From: Pelagibacterales bacterium SAG-MED50
Lineage (GTDB): Bacteria; Pseudomonadota; Alphaproteobacteria; Pelagibacterales; Pelagibacteraceae
DNA: 64,000 nt
Reading direction: 5' to 3'
NCBI GenBank assembly: GCA_014653385.1
Contig: JACWER010000008.1
Location: forward strand, 1-64,000
Shown here: piece after piece, positions 50,296 through 59,461 of the stretch
How positions within the stretch are numbered: position 1 is the stretch's first letter
How the letters are laid out: each line of letters opens with the position of its first letter
Made by a program: the position numbers and the translations under genes
The notes under the pieces: model-generated
The model's input: the letters and a program-made list of their open reading frames with translations, nothing else
The model's database searches: none
Told to the model about the DNA's origin: nothing

Positions 50296-51369
50296 TTAAT
50301 TAGGTAACCAAGAATTATACAGTGGATTACCTTTTTTTATTGGAAGGTAGATATTTTTTCCCTCTCGTGATGAATTGTAAACTGCAGTAACAAACTCTAA
50401 AGATTCTCGTGCATTTAGTAAGGTGACTTCATCACTAGTATGTCCATCTAATTTTTTTGCTATTTCATCAAACATTCCTGCATACCAAGATTTTGTTAAT
50501 TCTACTTTAGACAAAATTTCATCAACTTGATTTTGTGTTACGGGTTCTCTTGCTAAAAATTTCCAGTCATCATCAGCTGGATTATAAGGTTTGTCAGGGG
50601 AACCACCAGATTCAACAGTTAAATTATTAAAACAAATTTTAATTCTACTAACATCTTCTGCAGCACCCAGTGTAATAGAGCTTGTAACCAATGCACCATT
50701 GCCCATTTCTATTGAAAGAGCAGCACAATCTTCTACTTCAATATTGTTTACTCGAGTTGTTAATTTTGCAAACACATTTGAAACTGGGCCAAAAATCATA
50801 CTTATAAGATCATGAATATGAATTGAATGACTTAAGATTGCACCTCCTTGTTCACCTTCCCATGTTCCTCTCCAAGCTTTAGAATAATATTCTTTTCCTC
50901 TATTCCAGTGAGTTTCTAATGAAGCAACCAAAGGTTTACCAGCCAATCCAGATTTAATAAGTGCTTTTAATTTTGAAAATCCAGGGCCATATCTATATTG
51001 AAAAACAGGGAAAATAATTTTGCCAGTCTCTTTGCTTATTTGACTTAATTTATCCACTTCTTCAAGACTTGATACCAATGGTTTTTCACAAATAACATGT
51101 TTGCCAGCTTTAAGTGATTTTTTACAAGCTGAAAAATGCAAATGAGGTGGAAGACAAATATCAATAATATCAATTTCTTTAATTTTTAATACATCTTCAA
51201 AATTAAGTGAAATTTTAATATCAGAGTTTGATGGTATTATATTATCGATAGATTGTTTTGTTAGTCCACAAATTGTATGAACATTAAATCTATCCGAAAC
51301 TTTTTTAAAATCTTCATAATGTTTAGCACCTATGTTGGTTCCTATAATGGCTACTTGATATTTACTCAT
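50296..51369 (-). CDS. Gfo/Idh/MocA family oxidoreductase
   Basis: DIIDICLPPHLHFSACKKSLKAGKHVICEKPLVSSLEEVDKL. Confidence 0.88.
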   Translation of the reverse strand: MSKYQVAIIGTNIGAKHYEDFKKVSDRFNVHTICGLTKQSIDNIIPSNSDIKISLNFEDVLKIKEIDIIDICLPPHLHFSACKKSLKAGKHVICEKPLVSSLEEVDKLSQISKETGKIIFPVFQYRYGPGFSKLKALIKSGLAGKPLVASLETHWNRGKEYYSKAWRGTWEGEQGGAILSHSIHIHDLISMIFGPVSNVFAKLTTRVNNIEVEDCAALSIEMGNGALVTSSITLGAAEDVSRIKICFNNLTVESGGSPDKPYNPADDDWKFLAREPVTQNQVDEILSKVELTKSWYAGMFDEIAKKLDGHTSDEVTLLNARESLEFVTAVYNSSREGKNIYLPIKKGNPLYNSWLPN

Positions 51370-52376
51370 TTCTTTTCTGCTATTTCTTGGGCTTTAATTG
51401 CAAGTTCCATTGTTAAATAGGTAAGTTCTTGAGAGCAAGCTGACTCAGTTCTATTTAATACATCATTAATTAAATTTCCAAAATATGGAAGCTTAACATC
51501 ACTACAATCTATATGTTTTACCTCTTCATTATTTGCATAATACAAATGATTTCCAGAATCAGATTTTGCTAGATCTGTATATTTTCTAATTTCAATAAAA
51601 CCTTTATCTCCAAATATAAATAATCTTCCATCTCCCCAAGTTGGAAGAGCATCTGGGGTAAACCAATCTAATCGAACGTATCCATACCCACCATTTCCAG
51701 TAAGATTAATTTCACCAAAATCTTGAAAACCTGGAAATTCTTTTTTAGTTGTATTTTCTACCATTGAATGAGTAATTTTAGCTTCATTAGAATTAGTAAA
51801 TACTAAAAATTGGTGAATTTGATGAGAACCTATATCGGTAATAATTCCACCATAACTTTCACGCTCATAAAACCAATCAGGTCGTTCATAATTTCCCTGC
51901 CTATGTGGGCCAGTGCCCATTGTTTGTTTTACTTTTCCAATTTTACCCTCAGCAACTAATTCTTCAGCTTTTGCAACTGCAGCTACATGAAATCTTTCTG
52001 AAAAATTTACCGACCAAATTTTCCCTGTTTTTTTTACGGTACGTTTTAAATCCTCAAGCTGATCTAATGTTGTGCAACCTGGTTTATCTACCATTACATC
52101 TTTACCTGACTTTAATGCTTCAATAGAAAGAGTTGCTCTATCTTTAGGAATTGATGAGATCAAAATCATATCTATTTTATTATCTTTTAAAATTTCACTT
52201 TTATTTTCTGCTCTTTTTATATTTGGATATTTTTTGTTAAATTCTTTTAATGTTAATGGAGAACCTTCAGTCCAAAAATGATTGCATTTACAACCTTCTT
52301 TGATCATTTCATCTAGCATGTCAAATATATGCCCGTGATCAATTCCTAATACTGCTAAATTTAAAGATCTTTTCAT
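51366..52376 (-). CDS. Gfo/Idh/MocA family oxidoreductase
   Basis: DMILISSIPKDRATLSIEALKSGKDVMVDKPGCTTLDQLEDL; ITDIGSHQIHQFL. Confidence 0.88.
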   Translation of the reverse strand: MKRSLNLAVLGIDHGHIFDMLDEMIKEGCKCNHFWTEGSPLTLKEFNKKYPNIKRAENKSEILKDNKIDMILISSIPKDRATLSIEALKSGKDVMVDKPGCTTLDQLEDLKRTVKKTGKIWSVNFSERFHVAAVAKAEELVAEGKIGKVKQTMGTGPHRQGNYERPDWFYERESYGGIITDIGSHQIHQFLVFTNSNEAKITHSMVENTTKKEFPGFQDFGEINLTGNGGYGYVRLDWFTPDALPTWGDGRLFIFGDKGFIEIRKYTDLAKSDSGNHLYYANNEEVKHIDCSDVKLPYFGNLINDVLNRTESACSQELTYLTMELAIKAQEIAEKK

Positions 52377-52379
52377 AAA

Positions 52380-53207
52380 CTAGTATGTTCCTTTTTTTGA
52401 CGATCCTTTATAAAAAATTTCTTGAAGATTGTCATTTTCTTGTTTTTTTATTTTAAGATCATTCTTATCCATCAATGATTTAGGTCTTTCAATTATTTCA
52501 TGGAAGTTATAATTATCTTTTCCTCTAGCTATTTGTACGCCATTTTTTCCTAATACTTGTTCAACATTAGTTCCAATATAACTCTGTATTACAAACCCTA
52601 TTCTTCTGTCGTCACTTTTATTAAGATCGGATCCATGAACTACAGTTGGATGATGTAAAGACATTTGGCCAGCTGTTAAAATTAAAGGTGTTGTTTCTTC
52701 TCTAGGCACATCTTTTACTGTTTGACCTCTAGTCAACAGGTTTCCTTCATTAAAATTTTGATCGTGTTGTTTAAGATTTTCTTTATGAGAACCTGTCCAC
52801 ATTCTCATACAACCATTGTGTTCATTAGAGTCAGTTATTGCAACCCATGCAGTTACCCAATTGAGTGGATCTAAACCAATATATTTTGCATCTTGGTGAT
52901 AACTAACAAATCCTTTTTCGTTTGGATTTTTTATAAAAAGAGTTGTTCCACATACTAGTATATTTTCACCAATTAAACTTTGAACAGCATCTAATATTTT
53001 AGGATTATGTGTAACCTCATCTAATAAAGGTGAAATTAAATGTGCATTATATCTGCCAGATTTTTCTAACTCACCAGGCATTTCTTTCTCAATCATTTCA
53101 ATTTCATCTCTGATTTGTTTTGCTTTATCTTTTGAAAAAATATTAATTGGAGAAACAAATCCTTTATCTTCATATTGTTTAAGTTGATTTGATGAAAGAT
53201 AAGTCAT
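52380..53207 (-). CDS. Phytanoyl-CoA dioxygenase (PhyH) family Fe(II)/2-oxoglutarate oxygenase
   Basis: HQDAKYIGLDPLNWVTAWVAITDSNEHNGCMRMWTGSH ... SLHHPTVVHGSDLNKSDDRRIGF (HxD...H...R). Confidence 0.9.
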   Translation of the reverse strand: MTYLSSNQLKQYEDKGFVSPINIFSKDKAKQIRDEIEMIEKEMPGELEKSGRYNAHLISPLLDEVTHNPKILDAVQSLIGENILVCGTTLFIKNPNEKGFVSYHQDAKYIGLDPLNWVTAWVAITDSNEHNGCMRMWTGSHKENLKQHDQNFNEGNLLTRGQTVKDVPREETTPLILTAGQMSLHHPTVVHGSDLNKSDDRRIGFVIQSYIGTNVEQVLGKNGVQIARGKDNYNFHEIIERPKSLMDKNDLKIKKQENDNLQEIFYKGSSKKGTY

Positions 53208-53269
53208 ATTATTTTAAAAATTTTATATGAGCTCAATAATTTCTTCAATAAATTATCTTAATTAAGTGT

Positions 53270-53719
53270 ATGCCAGAAGTATATAAACTTGGAATTTCAA
53301 ATAAAAGCAATCAACAAATCAACGAAGTAAACTCAATTGATGTTTTGGCTAATCAAGGGGTAGTTGGAGATAGACATTTTAAAGAATTTAATGACCCTTA
53401 TAATCAACTATCACTGATTGAGTCTGAAAATATAGATTATTATAATATTAAATTTGGATCAAATATCCCCTACTTAGATTTTAGAAGAAATGTTGTCACT
53501 AAAGGAATTCAATTGAATGATTTGGTAGGTAAAAAATTATTAGTTGGTAATGTAGAAGTTGAAGGTATTGATTTATGTCGCCCATGTAGACATTTAACAG
53601 AAGTTCTTGGACAAGATAATATTTTAAAAGAATTTTTAAGAAGAGGTGGTCTGAGATGCCAAGTGCTATCTTCTTCTAGTATTAAAATAGGTGATAAAAT
53701 AAAAGTTTTAGATTATTAA
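53270..53719 (+). CDS. MOSC domain protein
   Basis: GVVGDRHF..., NVEVEGIDLCRPCRHLTEVLG...RGGLRCQVLSSSSIKIGDKI. Confidence 0.85.
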   Translation: MPEVYKLGISNKSNQQINEVNSIDVLANQGVVGDRHFKEFNDPYNQLSLIESENIDYYNIKFGSNIPYLDFRRNVVTKGIQLNDLVGKKLLVGNVEVEGIDLCRPCRHLTEVLGQDNILKEFLRRGGLRCQVLSSSSIKIGDKIKVLDY

Positions 53720-53814
53720 TTACCAATTAATTTGTAAAAAGAAGTCAAAATACCATTTCCCGACAATTCAATAGCTAAAACAATAACGATGATTAGTATT
53801 AATTTTTTATTCAT
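53716..53814 (-). CDS. Possible small membrane peptide (32 aa) MNKKLILIIVIVLAIELSGNGILTSFYKLIGN
   Basis: Short ORF read manually; ATGA-overlaps the upstream short ORF. Confidence 0.3.
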   Translation of the reverse strand: MNKKLILIIVIVLAIELSGNGILTSFYKLIGN

Positions 53815-53927
53815 CTAGTAAATACATATAATAACAGAACTATCCAAATAATGGGATAATAAATATAAATATATTTTTTAGCAAAAAGAAAAGAAATTGA
53901 GTTTGGCTTAGAATTTTTCTTTTTCAT
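53811..53927 (-). CDS. Possible small membrane peptide (38 aa) MKKKNSKPNSISFLFAKKYIYIYYPIIWIVLLLYVFTR
   Basis: Short ORF read manually just downstream of the dksA-like gene; one predicted TM segment. Confidence 0.3.
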   Translation of the reverse strand: MKKKNSKPNSISFLFAKKYIYIYYPIIWIVLLLYVFTR

Positions 53928-53935
53928 TTTTTTAA

Positions 53936-54457
53936 TTAATCATCAGCATGAACTTTTTCATTTTTTTCATGCTTTTCTTGAGCTGCAATAGTGTATTTTG
54001 CTACAGGTCTTGCAATTAATCTTTTTAATCCAATTGGCTCAGCTGTATCTAAGCAATATCCATAAATATCTTCCCTAATTCTAGCTAGCGCTTTATCAAT
54101 TTCAGAAATTAATTTAATTTGTCTGTTAATAGCTTTCATTTCTACATTTTTATCTGTGTATGAGCTTGCTTGATCTACTACATCTGCAGAAATGCTATTA
54201 TCATCCATACTTCCAAAATAAAGCGCTTCATTATTAGCTTTAACCAATTCTTTTTTCCATTCTGTTAATTTTATTCTGAAAAATACTTTATGTTTTTCAC
54301 ACATATATTTTTCAGTGTCTTTTGGAACGTAAGTTTTTGAAATTTTTATAGGAGCTTTAGAAACAGCTTTAGCTTTACTTGCAATTTTAGGCTTCGCTTT
54401 TTTAACTTTAGTTTTTGGCTTTGAAACTTTTTTTTTAACTTTAGTAGTCTTTGGCAT
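53936..54457 (-). CDS. dksA: DksA/TraR-family RNA polymerase-binding protein with Lys-rich N-terminal extension
   Basis: KWKKELV..., DQASSYTDKNVEMKAINRQIKLISEIDKALARIREDIYGYCLDTAEPIGLKRLIARPVAKYTIAAQEKHE. Confidence 0.85.
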   Translation of the reverse strand: MPKTTKVKKKVSKPKTKVKKAKPKIASKAKAVSKAPIKISKTYVPKDTEKYMCEKHKVFFRIKLTEWKKELVKANNEALYFGSMDDNSISADVVDQASSYTDKNVEMKAINRQIKLISEIDKALARIREDIYGYCLDTAEPIGLKRLIARPVAKYTIAAQEKHEKNEKVHADD

Positions 54458-54535
54458 AGTTTAAATTTGAATTTCCGGAGTATATTCAGCAAATTAGGGG
54501 TGTCAAGCAAGCCTAATTGTTATAAATATTTATTA

Positions 54536-55858
54536 ATGACTAATAATACGAGAAATATAAATAATATTTATTATATTTTTATTATATCTCATCTTATATT
54601 CTGGACTTTAGTTCCATACTTAACAAATCATAATTTACCATTAGATACTATTGAGCATTTAGCTTGGGGTAGTGATTTAAATTGGGGATTTAATAAACAT
54701 CCTCCGATGGTTGCTTTTTTTCCAGAAGTTTTCTTTCAAATTTTTGGATCTCAAGATTGGGCATACTATTTGCTTAGTCAAATTTTTGTACTTATCTCTT
54801 TTTATTACGTATTTAAATTCTCTAAAGAAATTTTTAATAACGACTTATTAGGTTTAATCTCTTTATTATTAATTGAAGCAATTTATTTTTATAATTTCAC
54901 TACACCAGAATTTAACGTAAATGTATGTCAGTTACCTTTTTGGTCATTAACAGTATATTTTTCTTGGAAAATTTATAATAGTAGAGAGATAAAATTTACT
55001 GATTGTTTTTTAGTTGGATTGTTTGCAGCAGTAGGTTTTTTATCAAAATATTTATTTATCTATCTCTTAGCATCAATTGATCTTCTATTTATCTACCTAA
55101 TTTTTATTAAAAAAGAGAGAAAATTTGATTTTAAATATTTAATAACTGTAGAGGTATTTTTAATAGCTTTAGTCCCTCATCTAATTTGGCTGAATAACAA
55201 TGAATTTATTACTATAACATATGGACTTGCTAGAACTGGGTTAGAACAATCTAGTTTAATTGATCATATTAAGTTTCCACTTATTTTTTTGATAAAACAA
55301 ATTGGATTACTCACTCCATTCTTAATTTTGGTTTGGTTGCTAGTAAAAAAAGTAAAATTTAAGTTAAATCTTAAAGATAAGAAGTTACTTTTTTTATTAG
55401 CTATTAATATTCTTCCGATCATATTGATGTTTCTAACATCAGTCGTTACTGGATCTAAGATTAGAACAATGTGGATGACACCATTTTATTTATTTTTTGG
55501 AACTTTATTTGTCTATTTATTCCAAGCACAAATAAATATTAAAAAGTTAAAACCTTTTATGGTTGGATTTATCTTTTTATTTTTTTTATCACCTATACTT
55601 TATGCGTACGTTTCAATATCAAAAGATGATAAAAGAACAGATTATCCAGGTAAAGAAATTGCTATTAAAACTCAGTATGCATGGGATCAACAATTCAATT
55701 CTAAAATAAATGTTGTTTATGGAAATGAGTGGAATGCAGGTAATTTGTCATATCATCTTGAATCAAGACCAAAATGGGAAGGTTTAGTTGAAAGAGAAAA
55801 ACTTGATCAATTGAAAGATTATATGTGCCTTGATAATATTTGTGTTGGTTCAAAATAG
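54536..55858 (+). CDS. Glycosyltransferase family 39 (PMT/ArnT-like) membrane protein; internal ATG preferred
   Basis: LDTIEHLAWGSDLNWGFNKHPPMVAFFPEVFFQIFG...GFLSKYLFIYLLAS. Confidence 0.82.
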   Translation: MTNNTRNINNIYYIFIISHLIFWTLVPYLTNHNLPLDTIEHLAWGSDLNWGFNKHPPMVAFFPEVFFQIFGSQDWAYYLLSQIFVLISFYYVFKFSKEIFNNDLLGLISLLLIEAIYFYNFTTPEFNVNVCQLPFWSLTVYFSWKIYNSREIKFTDCFLVGLFAAVGFLSKYLFIYLLASIDLLFIYLIFIKKERKFDFKYLITVEVFLIALVPHLIWLNNNEFITITYGLARTGLEQSSLIDHIKFPLIFLIKQIGLLTPFLILVWLLVKKVKFKLNLKDKKLLFLLAINILPIILMFLTSVVTGSKIRTMWMTPFYLFFGTLFVYLFQAQINIKKLKPFMVGFIFLFFLSPILYAYVSISKDDKRTDYPGKEIAIKTQYAWDQQFNSKINVVYGNEWNAGNLSYHLESRPKWEGLVEREKLDQLKDYMCLDNICVGSK

Positions 55859-55860
55859 TC

Positions 55861-56733
55861 ATGAAAAAATACATAATTTTAATTCCAATTTATAACGACA
55901 GAGAAAGTTTAACTAAATTAATTGAAAATATTAATTCTGAAATAAAAGATCTTAATTCAGAGATATCAGTTATTGTTATTAATGATGCATCTTCTCAACA
56001 AATAATTGATCAATATCAAAATACTGAAAATATTAGCTCTATTGAAATTATAAATATGAAAGAAAATAGGGGGCACGCAAGATGTATAGCTTCAGGACTT
56101 AAATATATTTTTGAAAAAAAAGAATTTGATTATGTAATACCAATGGATGGAGACGGAGAAGATAGACCAGAAGAAATTAAAAATTTTATTGAACTTGCAG
56201 AACAATCAAAAGATCAATCTATAACAGGAGAAAGAGTTAAAAGATCTGAAAGTTTATTCTTTAAATTTTGTTATCAATTTCATAAATTTTTAACTTTAGC
56301 ATTTACGGGACAATCTATTAAATTTGGAAATTTTACATGTTTATCAAAGTCAACTGTAGAAAAAATGCTTAATGAAAAAGCAACTTGGAACAGTTTTTCA
56401 GGTTCATTAAAAAAAACTGAAAAAAATTTATTATCTATTCCATCTATAAGAGGTACTAGATATTTTGGTCTATCTAAGATGAGTTTTTTTAATTTATTAA
56501 AACACTCACTTTCAATAATAAGTGTCTTTAGAAAAACAGTTTTAATTCGTTCAGCTTTATTTATAGTTTTTTATATTTTATTAATTAAAAGTAATGCCTC
56601 AATTATCACTTCACTACCTCTAGTTTTATTATTAATAATGATTTATTCAATTTCCAATTTAGCTTTAAGAGAAAATATAGATGAACTTGATAAATCTCTA
56701 GAAAATATTTTTGATATTGAAAAAATTAAATAA
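55861..56733 (+). CDS. Glycosyltransferase family 2
   Basis: IILIPIYNDRESLTKLIENI; VIVINDASS; GHARCIASGLKYIF; YVIPMDGDGEDRPEEI. Confidence 0.9.
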   Translation: MKKYIILIPIYNDRESLTKLIENINSEIKDLNSEISVIVINDASSQQIIDQYQNTENISSIEIINMKENRGHARCIASGLKYIFEKKEFDYVIPMDGDGEDRPEEIKNFIELAEQSKDQSITGERVKRSESLFFKFCYQFHKFLTLAFTGQSIKFGNFTCLSKSTVEKMLNEKATWNSFSGSLKKTEKNLLSIPSIRGTRYFGLSKMSFFNLLKHSLSIISVFRKTVLIRSALFIVFYILLIKSNASIITSLPLVLLLIMIYSISNLALRENIDELDKSLENIFDIEKIK

Positions 56734-56757
56734 AAAGAACCTATTTTGGGTTTTTTT
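56732..56757 (+). terminator. Putative intrinsic terminator after GT2
   Basis: aaaaagaacc-tattttg-ggtttttttt stem-loop with T-run. Confidence 0.65.
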
Positions 56758-56847
56758 CCATTTGATTATATAATTCAAAAGAAATAATCTTAACTTAATC
56801 AAGTCTGGTTGTGCTGACTTGTAAATAAAGGGACAACAAAAAATTAT

Positions 56848-58298
56848 ATGAAAAATTTTTTTAGAAAAGTTGCTTTTGGTTTAAAACCAGATGAAAAAAT
56901 TTCATCAGATCCATTAGTTTGGGCTCAAAAACAAGTTGAGACAGTTCCAGAATTAAATTGGAAGGGCAAACATATTTACTCAGAAAAAGAAATGAGAAAA
57001 TATTGGATCACACAACGTGTTGAAGAAAACACAACTTTAAGAAAAAAATATAAAAATGATCCAAAAGGTTTTGAGAGAGCGGAGAAACAACTAGAGTATG
57101 ATACTGGTGGAAAATATTGGCCTACCAATGAAATTTGTATAAGGCATGCAGAAGGGATCAGAAGCGATCACCCTGTACTTGCAAAACTTTGGTATTTTTG
57201 GACTAACCATTTCACAATAAGTAAAACACAAAGACTGCATCAATATTCAACTGGGGCTTATCAAAGAGAATTCATAAGAGCTAACATGGATAAAACTTTT
57301 GAAACAATGGTTTATGAAGCAACTGTTGCGTGGCCAATGATAATGCATTTGGACAATAAAGATAATATTGGTCCTAAATCTGAGAGTGCAAGACAAGAAT
57401 GGAGAAGAAAAGAAAAAAGGCCTGCTACACTTAATGAAAATCATGCAAGAGAATTAATGGAACTTCACACTATATCTCCAAAGGGAGGATATACCCAAGA
57501 AGATGTTCAAGAGCTTGCAAAAATTATGACTGGGTGGAGACCTAAGTGGACTAAAAAATCAGATCAAGGAACAGATATAAGATTTATGTCTGATCGTCAT
57601 GAGCCAGGAAAAAAAACAGTTCTAGGAAAAACATATAAAAATGGAAGAAAAAGTTTAAAAATTGCTATTAAAGATTTAGTAAATCATCCTTCATGTCGAG
57701 AATTTATTGCAACAAAACTATGTAGATATTTAATAACTGATCAACCTACAAAACAAATGATTGCTCCAATTATCAAAGCATGGGAACTATCGGATGGATA
57801 TTTGCCTGAAGTTCATAAAGCTGCGATTAAAGTTGCATTCGAATATAATGATAAATACAAAAAATTTCAAAATCCAGAAAATTGGTGGATACAAACAATT
57901 AATATGTCAGGGGCCTCATATGCTTATCCAATACCTGAAAAAAAGATGGATAGATTTAAATTAGGATTTCTTGTTACCCAAGAGTTAAAAGAGCCTGACT
58001 GGCGATTAGAAAATATAGGTTATCATCCTTATAAAGCAAAACAGCCTAACGGATATTCAGATTTATCAACTGATTGGTTATCGACTGAGCTAATTATAAG
58101 AAGATTAATGTATGCAAAAGAAGCTTTTCATCAATATAAAGTAAAGTAAAGGATCAAATAGATGACACTATTCATGAAAAAATCATTATAGCTAATTTTG
58201 ATAACCCAGATAAAATCTTAAAGATAGTTTCAAAAGCTAAAACCAATGAGGAAAAGCATATGATTTTATTTAATCTACCAGAGGCATTAAGAGCATGA
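56848..58298 (+). pseudogene. DUF1800 family protein, copy 1, frameshifted near 58137-58151 (intact ORF ends at 58149)
   Basis: ENHARELMELHTISPKGGYTQEDVQELAKIMTGW, homologous along its length to the ORF at 59461. Residual C-terminus DQIDDTIHEKIIIANFDNPDKILKIVSKAKTNEEKHMILFNLPEALRA is in another frame up to 58298. Confidence 0.85.
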
Positions 58299-59461
58299 AG
58301 ATATCAAGAAGAGATTTTTTAAAAGGTACGGCTACTACTTTATTTTTAGCAGGATTTAATCTTCCAGCATTAGCAACTACATCTAAAAAAAAGAACTTAG
58401 TAGTAATTATGTTACGAGGGGGAATGGACGGTCTTTGTGCGGTACCTATAATTGGTGATAAGCGTTTTGAGAAAAAAAGAAAAAGCATTTTAATTGAAAA
58501 TACTATTAAACTTAATTCTGATTTTGCATTACACCCAAGATTAATAGGATTTAATAAGTGTTGGAATGATAATACAGGATCAATAGTGCATGCAACAAGC
58601 ATTCCATATACTCAAAGATCACATTTTGAAGGTCAAAATTTAATGGAGTCGGGTGGAAGAACACCTTATCAAGAAAAAACTGGATGGGTTGGAAGAGCCA
58701 TGAAGCTCGCAAACCTTCAAGGGGATGGATTAGCTTTATCTTTACCAATGCCATTATTATTAAGAGGTATTCCAAAAAATAATAATTATTTTCCTGCTGA
58801 CGGAAGACTCCCACGAAAAGATACATTGGATCTATTAAGATCAGTTTATGCTGATAGTTCAGAAGATGAACTTTTAGAGATGATGGATTTCATCAAAAAA
58901 AGAAAAGATGAACAAATGATGGGTGGCACATCGGGTCGTGGTAAAAGAAAAAATAAAAACCTTGCAAGACAAGCAGCCACATATTTGAGAAAATCAGATG
59001 GCCCAAGAGTTGCTGTATTTGAAGTTAATGGATTTGATACTCATGCAGCTCAAGGGGGAGTAGATGGCACTCATACAAAATGTTTAGTTGAGATGGATGA
59101 GATTATTAATAATCTAAGGGATAATCTTCAAGAAGCTTATAAAGATACAATTATTTTAACGGTGACAGAATTTGGAAGAACCATAAAACAGAATGGTGGA
59201 AATGGAACTGAGCACGGTTATGGAACTGCAATATTTATGGCAGGTGGTTTGTTAAAGAAAAGCCAAGTTCATACTGACTGGCCAGGTTTAAAAAGAAAAG
59301 AAATGTATGAAGGAAGAGATCTTAACGCAACAATTGATGCTAGATCTGTTTATGCATCAGCTATGTCGACTGTATTTGACTTAGATTTCAAGCGTATCCA
59401 AAAAGATGTGTTCTGGGGTGAAGATTTACAAAATCTCTCAGACAAACTTTTTAAAGCTTAA
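58295..59461 (+). CDS. DUF1501 family protein with Tat signal, copy 1
   Basis: MKISRRDFLKGTATTLFLAGFNLPALA; VVIMLRGGMDGLCAVPI; FDTHAAQGG; TEFGRTIKQNGGNGTEHGYG. Confidence 0.92.
   Translation: MKISRRDFLKGTATTLFLAGFNLPALATTSKKKNLVVIMLRGGMDGLCAVPIIGDKRFEKKRKSILIENTIKLNSDFALHPRLIGFNKCWNDNTGSIVHATSIPYTQRSHFEGQNLMESGGRTPYQEKTGWVGRAMKLANLQGDGLALSLPMPLLLRGIPKNNNYFPADGRLPRKDTLDLLRSVYADSSEDELLEMMDFIKKRKDEQMMGGTSGRGKRKNKNLARQAATYLRKSDGPRVAVFEVNGFDTHAAQGGVDGTHTKCLVEMDEIINNLRDNLQEAYKDTIILTVTEFGRTIKQNGGNGTEHGYGTAIFMAGGLLKKSQVHTDWPGLKRKEMYEGRDLNATIDARSVYASAMSTVFDLDFKRIQKDVFWGEDLQNLSDKLFKA

Noticed and set aside
56800-56821. Inverted repeat CAAGTC-tggttgtgct-GACTTG upstream of the first DUF1800 gene
   Set aside because: Only 6-bp arms with a 10-nt loop; expected by chance in AT-rich intergenic DNA without conservation data.
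58270-58826. Minus-strand ORFs 58270..58602 and 58551..58826
   Set aside because: Antisense to DUF1501 copy 1, which has strong motif support.
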